From: a virus
Reading direction: 5' to 3' (one strand)
Virus record (IMG/VR): IMGVR_UViG_3300043786_000688
Coordinates: 1 to 35,643 of that record
DNA: 35,643 nt
A program made the translations under genes and the position numbers. Below are positions 18,690 through 28,000 of the stretch, piece by piece (position 1 is the first letter of the stretch; every line of letters begins with the position of its first letter). The notes under the pieces are model-generated. The model saw only the letters and a list, made by a program, of their open reading frames with translations. It was not told the origin of the DNA and searched no databases.

Positions 18690-19694
18690 ATGAATCAAGA
18701 CACGACCACGCCTGCGGAACCGCAGGAAGTCGCGTATCACACGACCGAGGACGCCGCACAGGCGCTTCTGGCGCGCTGGAACAGCAGGGCGGACACGCCT
18801 ACGGCTGACGACAGCGAGTCCGAGGCGCAAGACGCGGATGAGCCCGCAGACGAACCCGTTGCAGAGCAGGCCGACGAGGCTACGGCAGACGCAACGGGCA
18901 CCGAGGCGCGCGAAGTTGACGAGGTCGAGATCGACGTCGCAGGCGAGAAGTTCAAGCTGCCCAAGACGTTGCAGGAACAGGCGCAGCGAATCCAGCAGAA
19001 GGCCAAAGACCTCGAGGCTGGCACGACGCGCAAGTTCCAGGAGGCCGCGGAGATTCGCAAAGCCGTCGAGGCCGAGCGCGAGCTGACGTCGTTCATCGGC
19101 AAGCTCGCGGTCCAGCAGACCGACGCACTGGCGGATCTACGGTCGACGGTGCGGGAAGTCGAGCGGCTGCAGGGGATGGACCTGCAATCGCTGCACGACA
19201 CCGATCCGGTGACCGCGTCGAAGGTGACGGCACGGCTCGTCCAGTTGCAGGCCGCTCAACGGCAGATTGAACAGCAACTCGCGCAGGCGACGCAGCAGAT
19301 CAAGCAGGCCGAGCAGCAGCACCGCGCGCAGATGATGGAGCGCGGGCAAGCGCAGCTGGCGAAGCTCGTCCCGAACCTCACCGACGCAACCAAGCAGGAA
19401 CTCGCGCAGTACATCGCGCAGCGGTCGCTGACGCCCGAAGGGCAAGCGGCACTGTACGACCCCGAGGTTGTCGCGGCGTTTCACGACGCTAAGCGATATC
19501 GGGACGCGATGGCCGCGAAGCCTGTTGCCAAGCGGACGATCGAACCGTCCAAGACGCTGAAGCCTGGCACGGCTGCAGCACCGTCAACGAGCGCGAAAGC
19601 GCGCGTCGAGGCTCTGAAGACCCGGGCGTTCAAGACCGGATCGACGGAGGACATCGCCGCTGCGTTGCTCGCGCGAGCGAATCTTAGGAAGTAA
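18690..19694 (+). CDS. Capsid scaffolding protein
   Basis: A 334-aa acidic, low-complexity and helical protein just before the coat gene. Residues 1-85 are disordered and rich in Asp/Glu/Ala/Thr. A short EVEIDVAGEKFKLPKTLQEQ strand follows, then about 150 residues of Gln/Ala/Lys coiled coil (VQLQAAQRQIEQQLAQATQQ). The basic C-terminus (TSAKARVEALKTRAFKTGST...) is the usual coat-binding end of scaffolds. Scaffolds of this kind direct prohead assembly and are then expelled. Length and position immediately upstream of the coat gene (2-nt gap) fit well. Confidence 0.88.
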   Translation: MNQDTTTPAEPQEVAYHTTEDAAQALLARWNSRADTPTADDSESEAQDADEPADEPVAEQADEATADATGTEAREVDEVEIDVAGEKFKLPKTLQEQAQRIQQKAKDLEAGTTRKFQEAAEIRKAVEAERELTSFIGKLAVQQTDALADLRSTVREVERLQGMDLQSLHDTDPVTASKVTARLVQLQAAQRQIEQQLAQATQQIKQAEQQHRAQMMERGQAQLAKLVPNLTDATKQELAQYIAQRSLTPEGQAALYDPEVVAAFHDAKRYRDAMAAKPVAKRTIEPSKTLKPGTAAAPSTSAKARVEALKTRAFKTGSTEDIAAALLARANLRK

Positions 19695-19696
19695 TC

Positions 19697-20692
19697 ATGG
19701 CCGAATCGGCTACCAAGACGTTTGACCTTGAAGGCATCGCAGAAGACTTCGAGGACATGATCTTCAACATCTCGCCTATGGACACTTGGATGCTGTCCAA
19801 CGCCAAGCGAGTGAAGGTCACCAACACCACGCATCAATGGCTCACCGACTCGCTCGCGAGCGCGTCGGCGAGCAACGCTCAACTCGAGGGCGACGACGCC
19901 ACCTTCACGACCGCCACCACCGCGGTGCTGTACAGCAACCAGAGCCAGATCGCCCGCAAGACGATCGACGTCTCGCGTACCGCCGACACAGTGAGGAAGC
20001 ACGGTCGCGGCGAGACCTTCGCCTACGAGATGGCGAAGAAGATGAAGGAGATCAAGCGCGACGTCGAAGCGACGCTGCTCTCCAACAACGCGTCGACCGC
20101 CGGCTCGGTAGCAACCGCCCGTGTGGCGGCCGGTCTCGCGGCGATGATCGGTGGCCCGCTCGGCGCCGGCAATCGCGTGATCGCTGGCAGCGGCACGACC
20201 AGCACCGTCCCCGGCTACGCGTCGGGGCAGTGGGCGGCGTCGGTGGACGGCACTGCTGCGGCGCTCACCGCGCTGACGGAGACGCACCTGAAGTCCGCGC
20301 TAGAACTGGCGTGGACGGACGGCGGCGACCCGTCGGTGATCCTTGTGTCGCCGTTCCAAAAGGCTCGCATCGCGACCTTTGGCGGTGCGCAGGCGTTCGC
20401 TGGGTTTTACAACCCGCAGGCAAAGGCGGTGCAAGGCGCGGTGGTCGGCGCGGTCGACGTGTACGTGAGCGACTTTGGTAACCACAAAGTCATGCTTTCG
20501 CGGTACATGCCGGCGGGCCGAGTGTTCTGTGTCGACCCCGACTACGTCGCGGTGGGCTTCCTTGACTCGTTCAAGGTCGAGCAGCTCGCGAAGACCGGGG
20601 ACGGCACGAAGGGCATGATCGTCTGCGAGTTCACGACCGTGGTGCAAAACCCGGACGCGCACGCGCAGATCATCGGCGCGACGACCTCGTAA
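19697..20692 (+). CDS. Major capsid protein (SU10/DUF5309 type)
   Basis: This 331-aa coat protein matches the DUF5309/SU10-like family by pattern: an N-terminal DLEGIAEDFEDMIFNISPMD with the conserved TPR-like position, VKVTNTTHQWLTDSLA, AVLYSNQSQIARKTIDVSRT and KKMKEIKRDVEATLLSNNAS. The C-terminal part includes DPSVILVSPFQKARIATFGG, VDVYVSDFGNHKVMLSRYMP and FCVDPDYVAVGFLDSFKVEQ. It will adopt the HK97 fold and form the shell. The start has TAGGAAG upstream. It directly follows the scaffold and is closed by a strong terminator, giving the usual high-expression unit. Confidence 0.93.
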   Translation: MAESATKTFDLEGIAEDFEDMIFNISPMDTWMLSNAKRVKVTNTTHQWLTDSLASASASNAQLEGDDATFTTATTAVLYSNQSQIARKTIDVSRTADTVRKHGRGETFAYEMAKKMKEIKRDVEATLLSNNASTAGSVATARVAAGLAAMIGGPLGAGNRVIAGSGTTSTVPGYASGQWAASVDGTAAALTALTETHLKSALELAWTDGGDPSVILVSPFQKARIATFGGAQAFAGFYNPQAKAVQGAVVGAVDVYVSDFGNHKVMLSRYMPAGRVFCVDPDYVAVGFLDSFKVEQLAKTGDGTKGMIVCEFTTVVQNPDAHAQIIGATTS

Positions 20693-20704
20693 GCAGTAAC
20701 CACG

Positions 20705-20732
20705 GCGGGCGGGCTTCGGCTCGCCCGCTTTT
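20705..20732 (+). terminator. Strong terminator after the capsid gene, abutting the next start
   Basis: GCGGGCGGGC-TTCG-GCTCGCCCGC is a 10-bp stem (one G-T pair) with a UUCG loop and four T residues. The next gene starts only three bases after the T tract, so any read-through transcript has its ribosome-binding region folded into this hairpin. Confidence 0.88.
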
Positions 20733-20735
20733 CAC

Positions 20736-21065
20736 ATGAAAACTATCCACACCGAAACCGATCCGCATACCGGCCTGCGCCGCGAGGTGCAGACCGACGG
20801 CCGCGGCGTGCGCGAAGTCACAAGCTCAAACGCGGCGACCACGCAGCAGACGCTCGACCATCTGCAGCGCCTGCGCAGCGACGAGAGCTACGCGAAGGAA
20901 GGCATCCGCGAAGGCTGGCATCACGCCGCCAGCGTGCCGGCTGAAGTCTGGCTGCAGTGGAAGAACGAGGGCTTCGACATCTTCACAGCCCACCCGAGCG
21001 AGATCATCAAGCGCCTGCGGGCGCGAGAGTACGAGAAGCTGCGTGCAACCAGCGGACGCATCTGA
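20736..21065 (+). CDS. Conserved phage protein downstream of capsid (109 aa)
   Basis: A 109-aa soluble protein with N-terminal strands (MKTIHTETDPHTGLRREVQT) and a C-terminal helical half whose block HHAASVPAEVWLQWKNEGFD, followed by EIIKRLRAREYEKLRATS, is repeated in proteins located next to capsid genes of other podo-like phages. No function known to me; a head-completion or assembly role is possible. It begins directly after the capsid terminator without a visible Shine-Dalgarno sequence, and its end overlaps the TPR glycosyltransferase start by 23 bases, so its translation probably feeds into the glycosyltransferase cassette. Confidence 0.75.
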   Translation: MKTIHTETDPHTGLRREVQTDGRGVREVTSSNAATTQQTLDHLQRLRSDESYAKEGIREGWHHAASVPAEVWLQWKNEGFDIFTAHPSEIIKRLRAREYEKLRATSGRI

Positions 21066-22542
21066 CCGCCTGCTGCAGCGCGCCGCCGCGCTGATCGAGT
21101 CCGACCCGGACGAGGCGCATCGGCTGCTGCTGGAGCGCCTGCATAAAGATCCGGACGACGCGAAAGTCCTGTTCTTGATCGCGCGCCTGTACGTACACAG
21201 CGGACGGTTCGCGATTGCGCTGCATTTGCTGCGCCAGGTCGTGCGGCTCGCACCGCACCGTGACCACGCGTGGAACGACCTCGGCATGGTGCTGTCGTCG
21301 CTGCAGCGGTTCCGCGAAGCGCGGGACGCGTTCCTCGAGGCGGTGAAGCGTGCGCCGCGCGAGGCCGGGCACATCGCCAACGTGGCGATGACGTACCTAG
21401 AAGAAAGCAACTGGCGCAAGGCGCTGGAATGGGCCGACAAAGCGCTTGCGATCGACTCGCAGCAGCGCGGCGCACTGCAGACGCGCGGCTTTGCGTGTCT
21501 TGCGCTCGGCGACTGGTGCGAGGGCTGGGCGGGCTACGAGAAGGTTCTGGGCGGCCCGTATCGCAAGATCGTGAAGGTGCGCGACGAGCCGGTGTGGGAC
21601 GGCAAGCGCGTTGAAAAGCTGTTCGTCTACGGCGAGCAGGGCATCGGCGACGAAGTGATGATGGCGTCGTGCCTGCCGGACGTGATGCGCGACGTCGGGC
21701 ACGTCGTGCTGGAGTGCGACGAGCGGCTCGAGGGTCTGTTCCGCCGCAGCTTCCCGCAGGCGAGCGTCTACGGCACGCGTAGAGCCAAGGGCACGCCCGT
21801 GTGGGTCGATGAGCACCAGTTCGACGCCGGCTGCGCGATCGGGCAACTGCCGCAATACTACCGGCCAACGCCCGCGAGCTGCCCCGGCACGCCGTACCTA
21901 GTGGCCGACCCGGAGCGCCGCGTGCAGTGGCGGGCGCTGCTGGACTCGCTGGGGGCGCGGCCGAAGATCGGCCTCGCGTGGAGCGGCGGCAGACGGGTGA
22001 CGAACTCGGCCGGCCGTGCGATCGGGCTGGAAGCGTTCCGGCCGCTGATTGAGTCGGTGGACGCGGACTTCGTGAGCCTGCAGTACAGCAAGGGCACCGA
22101 GGACGAGATCGCCGCCTCGGGCCTGCCGGTGCGCCACTGGCCGCGTGCGGTGGCGAGCAACGATTACGACGACGCCGCCGCGCTGGTGGCCGAGTTGGAC
22201 TGCGTGGTGGGCGTGCATACCGCCGCCATGCATTTAGCGGGCGCCTTAGGGACGCCTGCGACGGTCCTGGTGCCTAGCAAGACGCTATGGATCTGGTCAA
22301 CGCCGGGAGACGCCCCCGGCGACATGCCCTGGTATCGCTCGGTGCGCCGCTTCAATCAGCGCCCTGACGAGCCGTGGGACAAGACGGTACGGCGGTTGCT
22401 GAGTGATCCCGAACATCTTCATTGGATTCGACCAGCGCGAGGCGGCAGCGTTCCACGTCTGCGTGCAGAGCATCCTAGAGACGGCGACGGTGCCGGTGGC
22501 GATCACGCCGCTGACGCTTTCCTCGCTGACTTGGTTTCCTAA
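21043..22542 (+). CDS. TPR-glycosyltransferase (GT9/GT41-like)
   Basis: About four tetratricopeptide repeats (residues 35-170, for example AWNDLGMVLSSLQRFREARD) are fused to a GT-B-fold transferase of the type in bacterial TPR-O-GlcNAc-like or heptosyltransferase-like proteins. The core motifs are VYGEQGIGDEVMMASCLPDV, PKIGLAWSGG, and the nucleotide-sugar site CVVGVHTAAMHLAGALGTPA. The transfer donor and acceptor are unknown; TPRs usually bind the acceptor protein. GTG 21043 is used. The domain should end near residue 455 (KTVRRLLSDP); the last 45 residues overlap the next gene by 140 bases and read as shadow, suggesting loss of the natural stop by a small frameshift. First of three sugar-transfer genes in the late operon. 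Confidence 0.85.
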   Translation: MQPADASDRLLQRAAALIESDPDEAHRLLLERLHKDPDDAKVLFLIARLYVHSGRFAIALHLLRQVVRLAPHRDHAWNDLGMVLSSLQRFREARDAFLEAVKRAPREAGHIANVAMTYLEESNWRKALEWADKALAIDSQQRGALQTRGFACLALGDWCEGWAGYEKVLGGPYRKIVKVRDEPVWDGKRVEKLFVYGEQGIGDEVMMASCLPDVMRDVGHVVLECDERLEGLFRRSFPQASVYGTRRAKGTPVWVDEHQFDAGCAIGQLPQYYRPTPASCPGTPYLVADPERRVQWRALLDSLGARPKIGLAWSGGRRVTNSAGRAIGLEAFRPLIESVDADFVSLQYSKGTEDEIAASGLPVRHWPRAVASNDYDDAAALVAELDCVVGVHTAAMHLAGALGTPATVLVPSKTLWIWSTPGDAPGDMPWYRSVRRFNQRPDEPWDKTVRRLLSDPEHLHWIRPARGGSVPRLRAEHPRDGDGAGGDHAADAFLADLVS

Positions 22543-23125
22543 CCACGCGGACGGCACGAACGCGTTCATCACGTCGCGTTATCTCGTGCCGGCGCTGCAA
22601 GACTTCCGGGGCTGGGCGCTGTTCATCGACTCGGACACGCTGTTCCGAGAGGACATCGCCAAGCTTTGGGGCTTGCGGGACGACCGATACGCGGTGCAGT
22701 GCGTGCGGCACGAGTACACGTCGAAGGCGCGCAGGAAGTACAGGGGCTCGCCGATTGAGGCGGACAACCTTGATTACCCGTTCAAGAATTGGTCAAGCGT
22801 GATGCTGCTGAACTGCGGGCATCCGGCGATGCGCAGGCTCACGCCGGACTACGTGGCGCGCAGTACGTCGCAGCACTTGCATCGATTCGAATGGCTGGAC
22901 CACTCGCTGATCGGCGGGTTGTGTTCCACGTGGAATCATCTGATCGGCGAGTATCCGCGGCGCGACGACGCGAAGCTTGTGCATCACACGCTGGGCATCC
23001 CGGGTTTTGGAAACTACGTCGATTGCGAACACTCGCGCGAGTGGCACCAGACGCTGCTGCGAGCAAACGAAGTGATCGGCGAGTCGCCCGCCGAGATGCT
23101 GCGCCGCGCTGAGGTGCGGGCGTGA
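22403..23125 (+). CDS. GT-A-type glycosyltransferase (GT8-like)
   Basis: This 240-aa protein begins MIPNIFIGFDQREAAAFHVC, the entry of small GT-A transferases. It has FITSRYLVPALQDFRGWALF followed by the metal/nucleotide-sugar DxD motif in FIDSDTLF (DSD at 76-78) and a late LVHHTLGIPGFGNY stretch, where a His often completes the metal site in GT8-like enzymes. It should move a sugar from a nucleotide donor to an unknown acceptor in the cytoplasm. No signal peptide or TM segment is present. GTG 22403 lies inside the 3' part of the TPR-GT frame and its stop overlaps the next GTG (GTGA). Confidence 0.85.
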   Translation: MIPNIFIGFDQREAAAFHVCVQSILETATVPVAITPLTLSSLTWFPNHADGTNAFITSRYLVPALQDFRGWALFIDSDTLFREDIAKLWGLRDDRYAVQCVRHEYTSKARRKYRGSPIEADNLDYPFKNWSSVMLLNCGHPAMRRLTPDYVARSTSQHLHRFEWLDHSLIGGLCSTWNHLIGEYPRRDDAKLVHHTLGIPGFGNYVDCEHSREWHQTLLRANEVIGESPAEMLRRAEVRA

Positions 23126-23943
23126 AGTCGGTGACGTTTCGGGTGTTTAACCTTACCTGGCCGTCGTCACGTCTGCGTGCTGCCATTCCGCAGCGTGCGC
23201 TGGCCGATGTGGGCGTGCGGCAGGGCCGGGACGTGCTGGTGATCGGCAAGCACGGCTGGGACTGGGACGTCGAGACGTGCGGCTATAAGCGCATCGTCTA
23301 CGACGTCTGCGACTCGCACTGGAGCGATCGCTGGCGCGATGAAGTCATCGACTACTGCGGGCGGGCGGACGCGGTGACATGCAACTCGCACGTGATGGCC
23401 GACGAGATCAAGGCGCACACGGGCCGCGATGCGTGGATCATCCCCGATCCGTACGAAGCGCCCGAGGGCGAGCCGCGCATTAATGAGCGGCTGTTGTGGT
23501 TTGGCTGGCATTGGAACGCGCAGGCGCTGCAGCCGTGGGCGCCGAAGTTGGTGGGGCGCGACGTCACGATCCTGATCGACAACGTCGATGCGCACGAACT
23601 GGCCCCGGGCGTGCGCGTCGTGCCGTGGTCGCCCGAGGCGATGGACGCCGAGTTTGAGCGCGCAGGGCTCGTGATTCTGCCGACCGACATGCGGCCGAAG
23701 GCCAAAAGCGGTAACCGCGCGATCGAGAGCATCCGGCGCGGCGTGTTCCCGATCTGCGGCCCGCTGCCGGCGTATGCGGACCTGGGCGTGTACATCGGCG
23801 ACATCGATCGCGGCGTCGACTGGGCGCTGGCGAACCGCGGCGAGGTGCTCAAGCGCATTCGCGCGGCGCAGGAATACGTGCGGGCCGAGTACAACCCCGC
23901 GCGAATCGGGCGGCTGTGGCGGGCCATGCTGGACACGCTGTAA
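23122..23943 (+). CDS. GT-B-type glycosyltransferase (GT4-like)
   Basis: A 273-aa protein lacking membrane segments. It has an N-terminal Rossmann half (VLVIGKHGWDWDVE, RIVYDVCDSHWSDRWRDEVI, DAVTCNSHVMADEI, DAWIIPDPYEAP). The C-terminal half carries LLWFGWHWNAQALQPW, LVILPTDMRPKAKSGNRAIE and SIRRGVFPICGPLPAYADLG. The last two correspond to the donor-binding E-x-x-R/G region of GT4-like enzymes, shortened compared with full-length members (about 350 aa). A compact phage version is common. It is coupled to both neighbours. Donor and acceptor unknown. Confidence 0.82.
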   Translation: MKSVTFRVFNLTWPSSRLRAAIPQRALADVGVRQGRDVLVIGKHGWDWDVETCGYKRIVYDVCDSHWSDRWRDEVIDYCGRADAVTCNSHVMADEIKAHTGRDAWIIPDPYEAPEGEPRINERLLWFGWHWNAQALQPWAPKLVGRDVTILIDNVDAHELAPGVRVVPWSPEAMDAEFERAGLVILPTDMRPKAKSGNRAIESIRRGVFPICGPLPAYADLGVYIGDIDRGVDWALANRGEVLKRIRAAQEYVRAEYNPARIGRLWRAMLDTL

Positions 23944-23945
23944 GC

Positions 23946-24467
23946 GTGCTGCGGCTGAATCTAGGCAGCGGCAAGAAGCGCCCTCAGGGCTACGTAAACG
24001 TCGACCTGCCGGGCAGCGGCGCGGACGTCGAGTGCGACATCCGCGCGCTGCCGTTCGCCGATGGTGTCGCCGACGAGGTGATGGCGATTCACGTGCTTGA
24101 GCACATCCCGGTGGCCGACGTGGCGGCGGTCGTTGCCGAGTGGGCGCGGGTGCTGGCGCCGGGCGGGCAGATGGTGCTCGAGCTGCCCTGCCGCGAGAAG
24201 GTGTTCGGGTTGATTGCGCAGGGCGTCACCGACCCGCGCCTGGTGCTGTTTCCACTGTACGGCGACCCGCGCACGCACCGCTCGGTCGCTGATGTTCACC
24301 GCTGGCTGTGGTCGAGCGTCGAGGTCGCGCTGCTGATGCGCGACGCGGGGCTGGTCGACGTCACCAGCGAGCAGCCGCAGTTTCACGTCCCGATGCGCGA
24401 CATGCGAATCACCGGAGTCAAGAGTGCCGATCAACACGAAAGCGACGCTACGAACGGCGGTTGCTGA
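23946..24467 (+). CDS. SAM-dependent methyltransferase (class I)
   Basis: A 173-aa Rossmann methyltransferase of the type common in sugar-modification clusters. Motif I is LNLGSGKKRP (residues 3-12), followed by VNVDLPG (acidic Asp binding ribose), DIRALPFADGVADEVMAIHV, LEHIP, and WARVLAPGGQMVLELPC (Methyltransf_11 pattern). GTG 23946 is chosen because it starts right after the preceding stop and directly before motif I. The last 14 codons overlap the adaptor gene (24424). Its position at the end of the glycosyltransferase genes suggests it methylates the sugar or sugar-bearing product they make. Confidence 0.85.
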   Translation: MLRLNLGSGKKRPQGYVNVDLPGSGADVECDIRALPFADGVADEVMAIHVLEHIPVADVAAVVAEWARVLAPGGQMVLELPCREKVFGLIAQGVTDPRLVLFPLYGDPRTHRSVADVHRWLWSSVEVALLMRDAGLVDVTSEQPQFHVPMRDMRITGVKSADQHESDATNGGC

Positions 24468-25020
24468 CTACCTGCAGCGCGGCGACTTGAACGTGCACAT
24501 CGACACGTTCATCGAACTCGCCACCGCGCGGTTCAGCGACGAGTTGCGCACGCCCGAGATGGAGACGGTCGCAACCACGACGCTTACCGGCGAGTGGACC
24601 GCGCTGCCGACGGACTTTCGCGCGATGCGGCTGCTGGAAGCCGGCGGGCAGATCCTCGAGTACCGCACGGCGTGGCAGCTTCAGCGCATGATCCAGAACG
24701 CCGCGCGCCCGCATGTGCCGGTGTTCAGCATCCAAGACATGCAGTTTCGCGTGTACCCGTTCCCGACGAACTCCACCGTCGAACTCACCTACTACGCAGC
24801 ACTGCCGGCGCTGTCGCTGGATGCGTCGAGCAATTGGCTGCTGCTGAAGCGCCCGGACGTCTACCTGCACGCGGCCATCGCTCAGGCGCGGATCTTCCTG
24901 CACGACGATCAGCGCGTCGTGCTCGCGCAGGGGATGACAGACAAGTACATCGCTGAAGCCAATCGTTCCGCGCGCCACATCGCGATCGGTGCGGCGCCGC
25001 TGCAGGTCAGGGCCGCCTGA
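24424..25020 (+). CDS. Head-tail adaptor protein
   Basis: This 198-aa protein follows the pattern of podovirus phage adaptor proteins (gp4/gp11-like): an N-terminal helical bundle (TKATLRTAVADYLQRGDLNV, IDTFIELATARFSDELRTPE), a central beta region (TLTGEWTALPTDFRAMRLLE, VFSIQDMQFRVYPFPTNSTV), then a C-terminal helix pair (RPDVYLHAAIAQARIFLHDD). Twelve copies should dock under the portal. GTG 24424 lies within the methyltransferase end; the stop overlaps the giant spike start (TGATG). It marks the return from the glycosyltransferase cassette to structural genes. Confidence 0.87.
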   Translation: MPINTKATLRTAVADYLQRGDLNVHIDTFIELATARFSDELRTPEMETVATTTLTGEWTALPTDFRAMRLLEAGGQILEYRTAWQLQRMIQNAARPHVPVFSIQDMQFRVYPFPTNSTVELTYYAALPALSLDASSNWLLLKRPDVYLHAAIAQARIFLHDDQRVVLAQGMTDKYIAEANRSARHIAIGAAPLQVRAA

Positions 25021-28000
25021 TGGCTACGTACTACTTCGACAGCATCTCGGGCAACGACTCGAATACGGGTGCGTCGTGGGCTCAGGCGTGGCAGGGCGAC
25101 ACCAAGCAGATCGCAACGTACATCGCCTCGGGCAACATCATCTGGCTACGCGGGTCGTGGTCGAACCAGGTCGGCGGCACGTTCACGGGGCTGTCAGGGT
25201 TCGAGCTGCGCGTGCATCCTGACGACGGCGCGCTGCTGGATTGTCGGACTAGACATAGCTCGGGATGGTCGAACGTCAGCAGCAGCAAGGTCTGGAAGAA
25301 GTCATTCAGCTACCAGACGCACCGGCTGTTCCTTGGCAACGGGCAGGCAACGGGGTTCACGGAAGGCTCGGACGTCGCCAAGCGGCAACTAGTTTCGACG
25401 TCGGGGTCGTGGACGACTACGGCCGCAAGCGACGGGCAAGTGGTGACGGTGCTGGATGCCGGTTCGGTGAACCAGGCGCAATTCTGGTATTGGGACGGCG
25501 TGTCGGGCACGCTGTACGTGCGCTCGACGAACAACAGCACGAACCCCGACACCGCTTATGGCGGGGTATGGACGTGCGACGGGCGCGATACCGGGTATGC
25601 GGATCGCCGCCGCTGGACGCCGTTCGAGTTCGTCAGTTGCACGAGCCTGTACATCGGCGCGGTTGAAATCCGCGGCGCGGTGCGGCCGATGCGGTTGGTC
25701 AATTGCTCGGGGACGGTGAGCCCGTTCGTGACCGACTTCCCGCATTACCAGTGGGAGACCCTTGCGCTGTACGGCTCCAGCAGCGGCTCACGCCCAACGC
25801 TGACTGTCGAGTCGCCCCAAGTGCTGATGCGCCGTCCGAACTTCACGGACGACATCATGCAGTCCAACAACGGCGGCAACTTTGACGACGGGAACGGGCA
25901 GCGCCAGCAAGGCGGCGCGGATTGTGTGGTGCTGGCCGATCGCTGGCAGTCGCTGTCCATTTACGGCGGCACGGTGCAAGGCAGCGTCCACGGCGCAATT
26001 GCGTCGCAGTGGTATCACGGGCTGGACGTGGCCGGCACGGTGCTGATCCGCGGCACGTACATCGATTCAAGGCTGGGGCGCTATGCGCGCGGGCTGAATC
26101 TGCAGCACGCGTCCGGAAAGACGATCAACGCGATCACGTTCGAGCGCATCACTGTCGACGCGCAGAACATTAGCTCGCAAGTGAATATGTCGAACCTGAC
26201 GATACGGGACTCGGTGTTCCGCAACGGCAGGCTGGGTTGGTTCTCGACTGACGGCTCGACCCCGACGTACATCGACAAATACGACCCGACGTTCAACAGC
26301 GCCTCGAGGTGGCGCAACTCGCACGCGCTTGACGTGTCTCGAATCGACGGCAATGCGATCTTCGGCGGGCCGATGACGTTCGATAACATCGTGTTCGCGG
26401 GACAGCACGATGCAGTATTCGCGTATGTGCATTACGGCAGCGGCCAGAACTCGCTCGACACGCGGGTTCGCAATTGCTGGTTCATCCAAAACCCGGCGCT
26501 AGCGGGCGCACTGCTGGGCGATCGCGTGTTCTGGAACGACAACGAGCCGTATAGCATCACGTTCGAGAACAGCAACAAGCACAGCGGCTATTCGACGGTG
26601 CCTAGCGGCACGACGACGATGAGCGCGGCCGAGGTGACGCTGTACAGCGCTCGTGCGCAGGTCTCCTCGTTCACGTTTGCGCCGACCGCAGCGACGGTGA
26701 CGGCGGGCGGATCGCAGGCGGTGACGGTGACCGCGCGCAACAACGTGGGCGCGGCAGTAGCGGACTTCGCGGGCCTAGCGACTACCTCGTCTGCGTCCGG
26801 AGTGGCAACGGCCACGGCGCCGACGACGCCGACGGGTGCGACGGGCCAGGTCGCGATGACGGTCGACGGTGTCGCGAACGGCACCGCGACGATCACGCTC
26901 AATGCGCTGATGGGCGCGGCGTCGTCCACGCTTCCGGTAACGACGGGCAGCGGTGTCCCGACTGGCGTGCGGGTGCTGCAGTCGGCCATTGCTACGGCCG
27001 AGGCGGCGGCGTCGGTGTCGTGTTCGATGTCGGCGCTGTCGACGAACAGCAAGCTCTACGCGTTTGCTGGCGGCTATCTAGACGGGGCGACCGGCGTGAC
27101 GATCACCGACTCGCGCAGCCCCGCAGCGACATGGACGGCCATCGACGGCGGGTTTCATACCGGCGGCACATCGACCAGCATCGGCATCTTCGCGCTGTCC
27201 AGCCCGATATCTTCCGGCACGCCGTCGATCACGGTAACCGCGACGCCGACAAAGTCGCCAGCCGCGACGAATGCGTATATGTCGCTCATCCTGGTCGAAG
27301 TGGCCGACGCGGGGACGGTGCAGGCAAATGCCTTTGCGATCGGGCAAAGCGCGACGCCGACGGTCGATCTGCCGTCGATCACTGCGCCCGCGCTCGTACT
27401 GGCTGGCACGGGGCAGTCTGGCGTAGGAGCGCCCATCATCGCGCCCGGTACCGGCTTTACCCTGCTGCAAGTCAAGTACGCCAACGCCGGCATTGGCGTG
27501 CAGTCGAAGAAGGTGAGCGCCACCGGCCAGAACGACCCAACGTTCTCGCTGATCTCGACCGTCGATGGGGTCGCGTCGTCTACCATCGAATGGCCGGCCG
27601 TAGCGTTTGCGCTGAACGAATCGATCCTGACGGCGCCTGCGATCACGACGAACACGCTCGCGGGCGCGACGACCGGGGTGGCGTACTCCGCGACGCTGAC
27701 CGCGACTGGCAGCGCAACGATCACGTGGGCGGTGACGGCTGGGGCCTTGCCCGCAGGGTTGTCGCTGGCCGCCAGTACGGGCGTCATCAGCGGCACGCCG
27801 ACGACAGTCGAGACAGCGTCGTTTACGGTGAGCGCTACAAACGGCGCGGGCGTTGCGGTCAAGGCGCTATCGATTGCGGTCGCGGTTCCGACGACCGCGC
27901 CTGCCATCACGACCGCCTCGCTGCCTAACGGGCAGGTTGGCGTGCTGTACACGCAGCCGCTTGCAGCGACGGGCACCGCGCCGATTACCTGGGCAATCAC

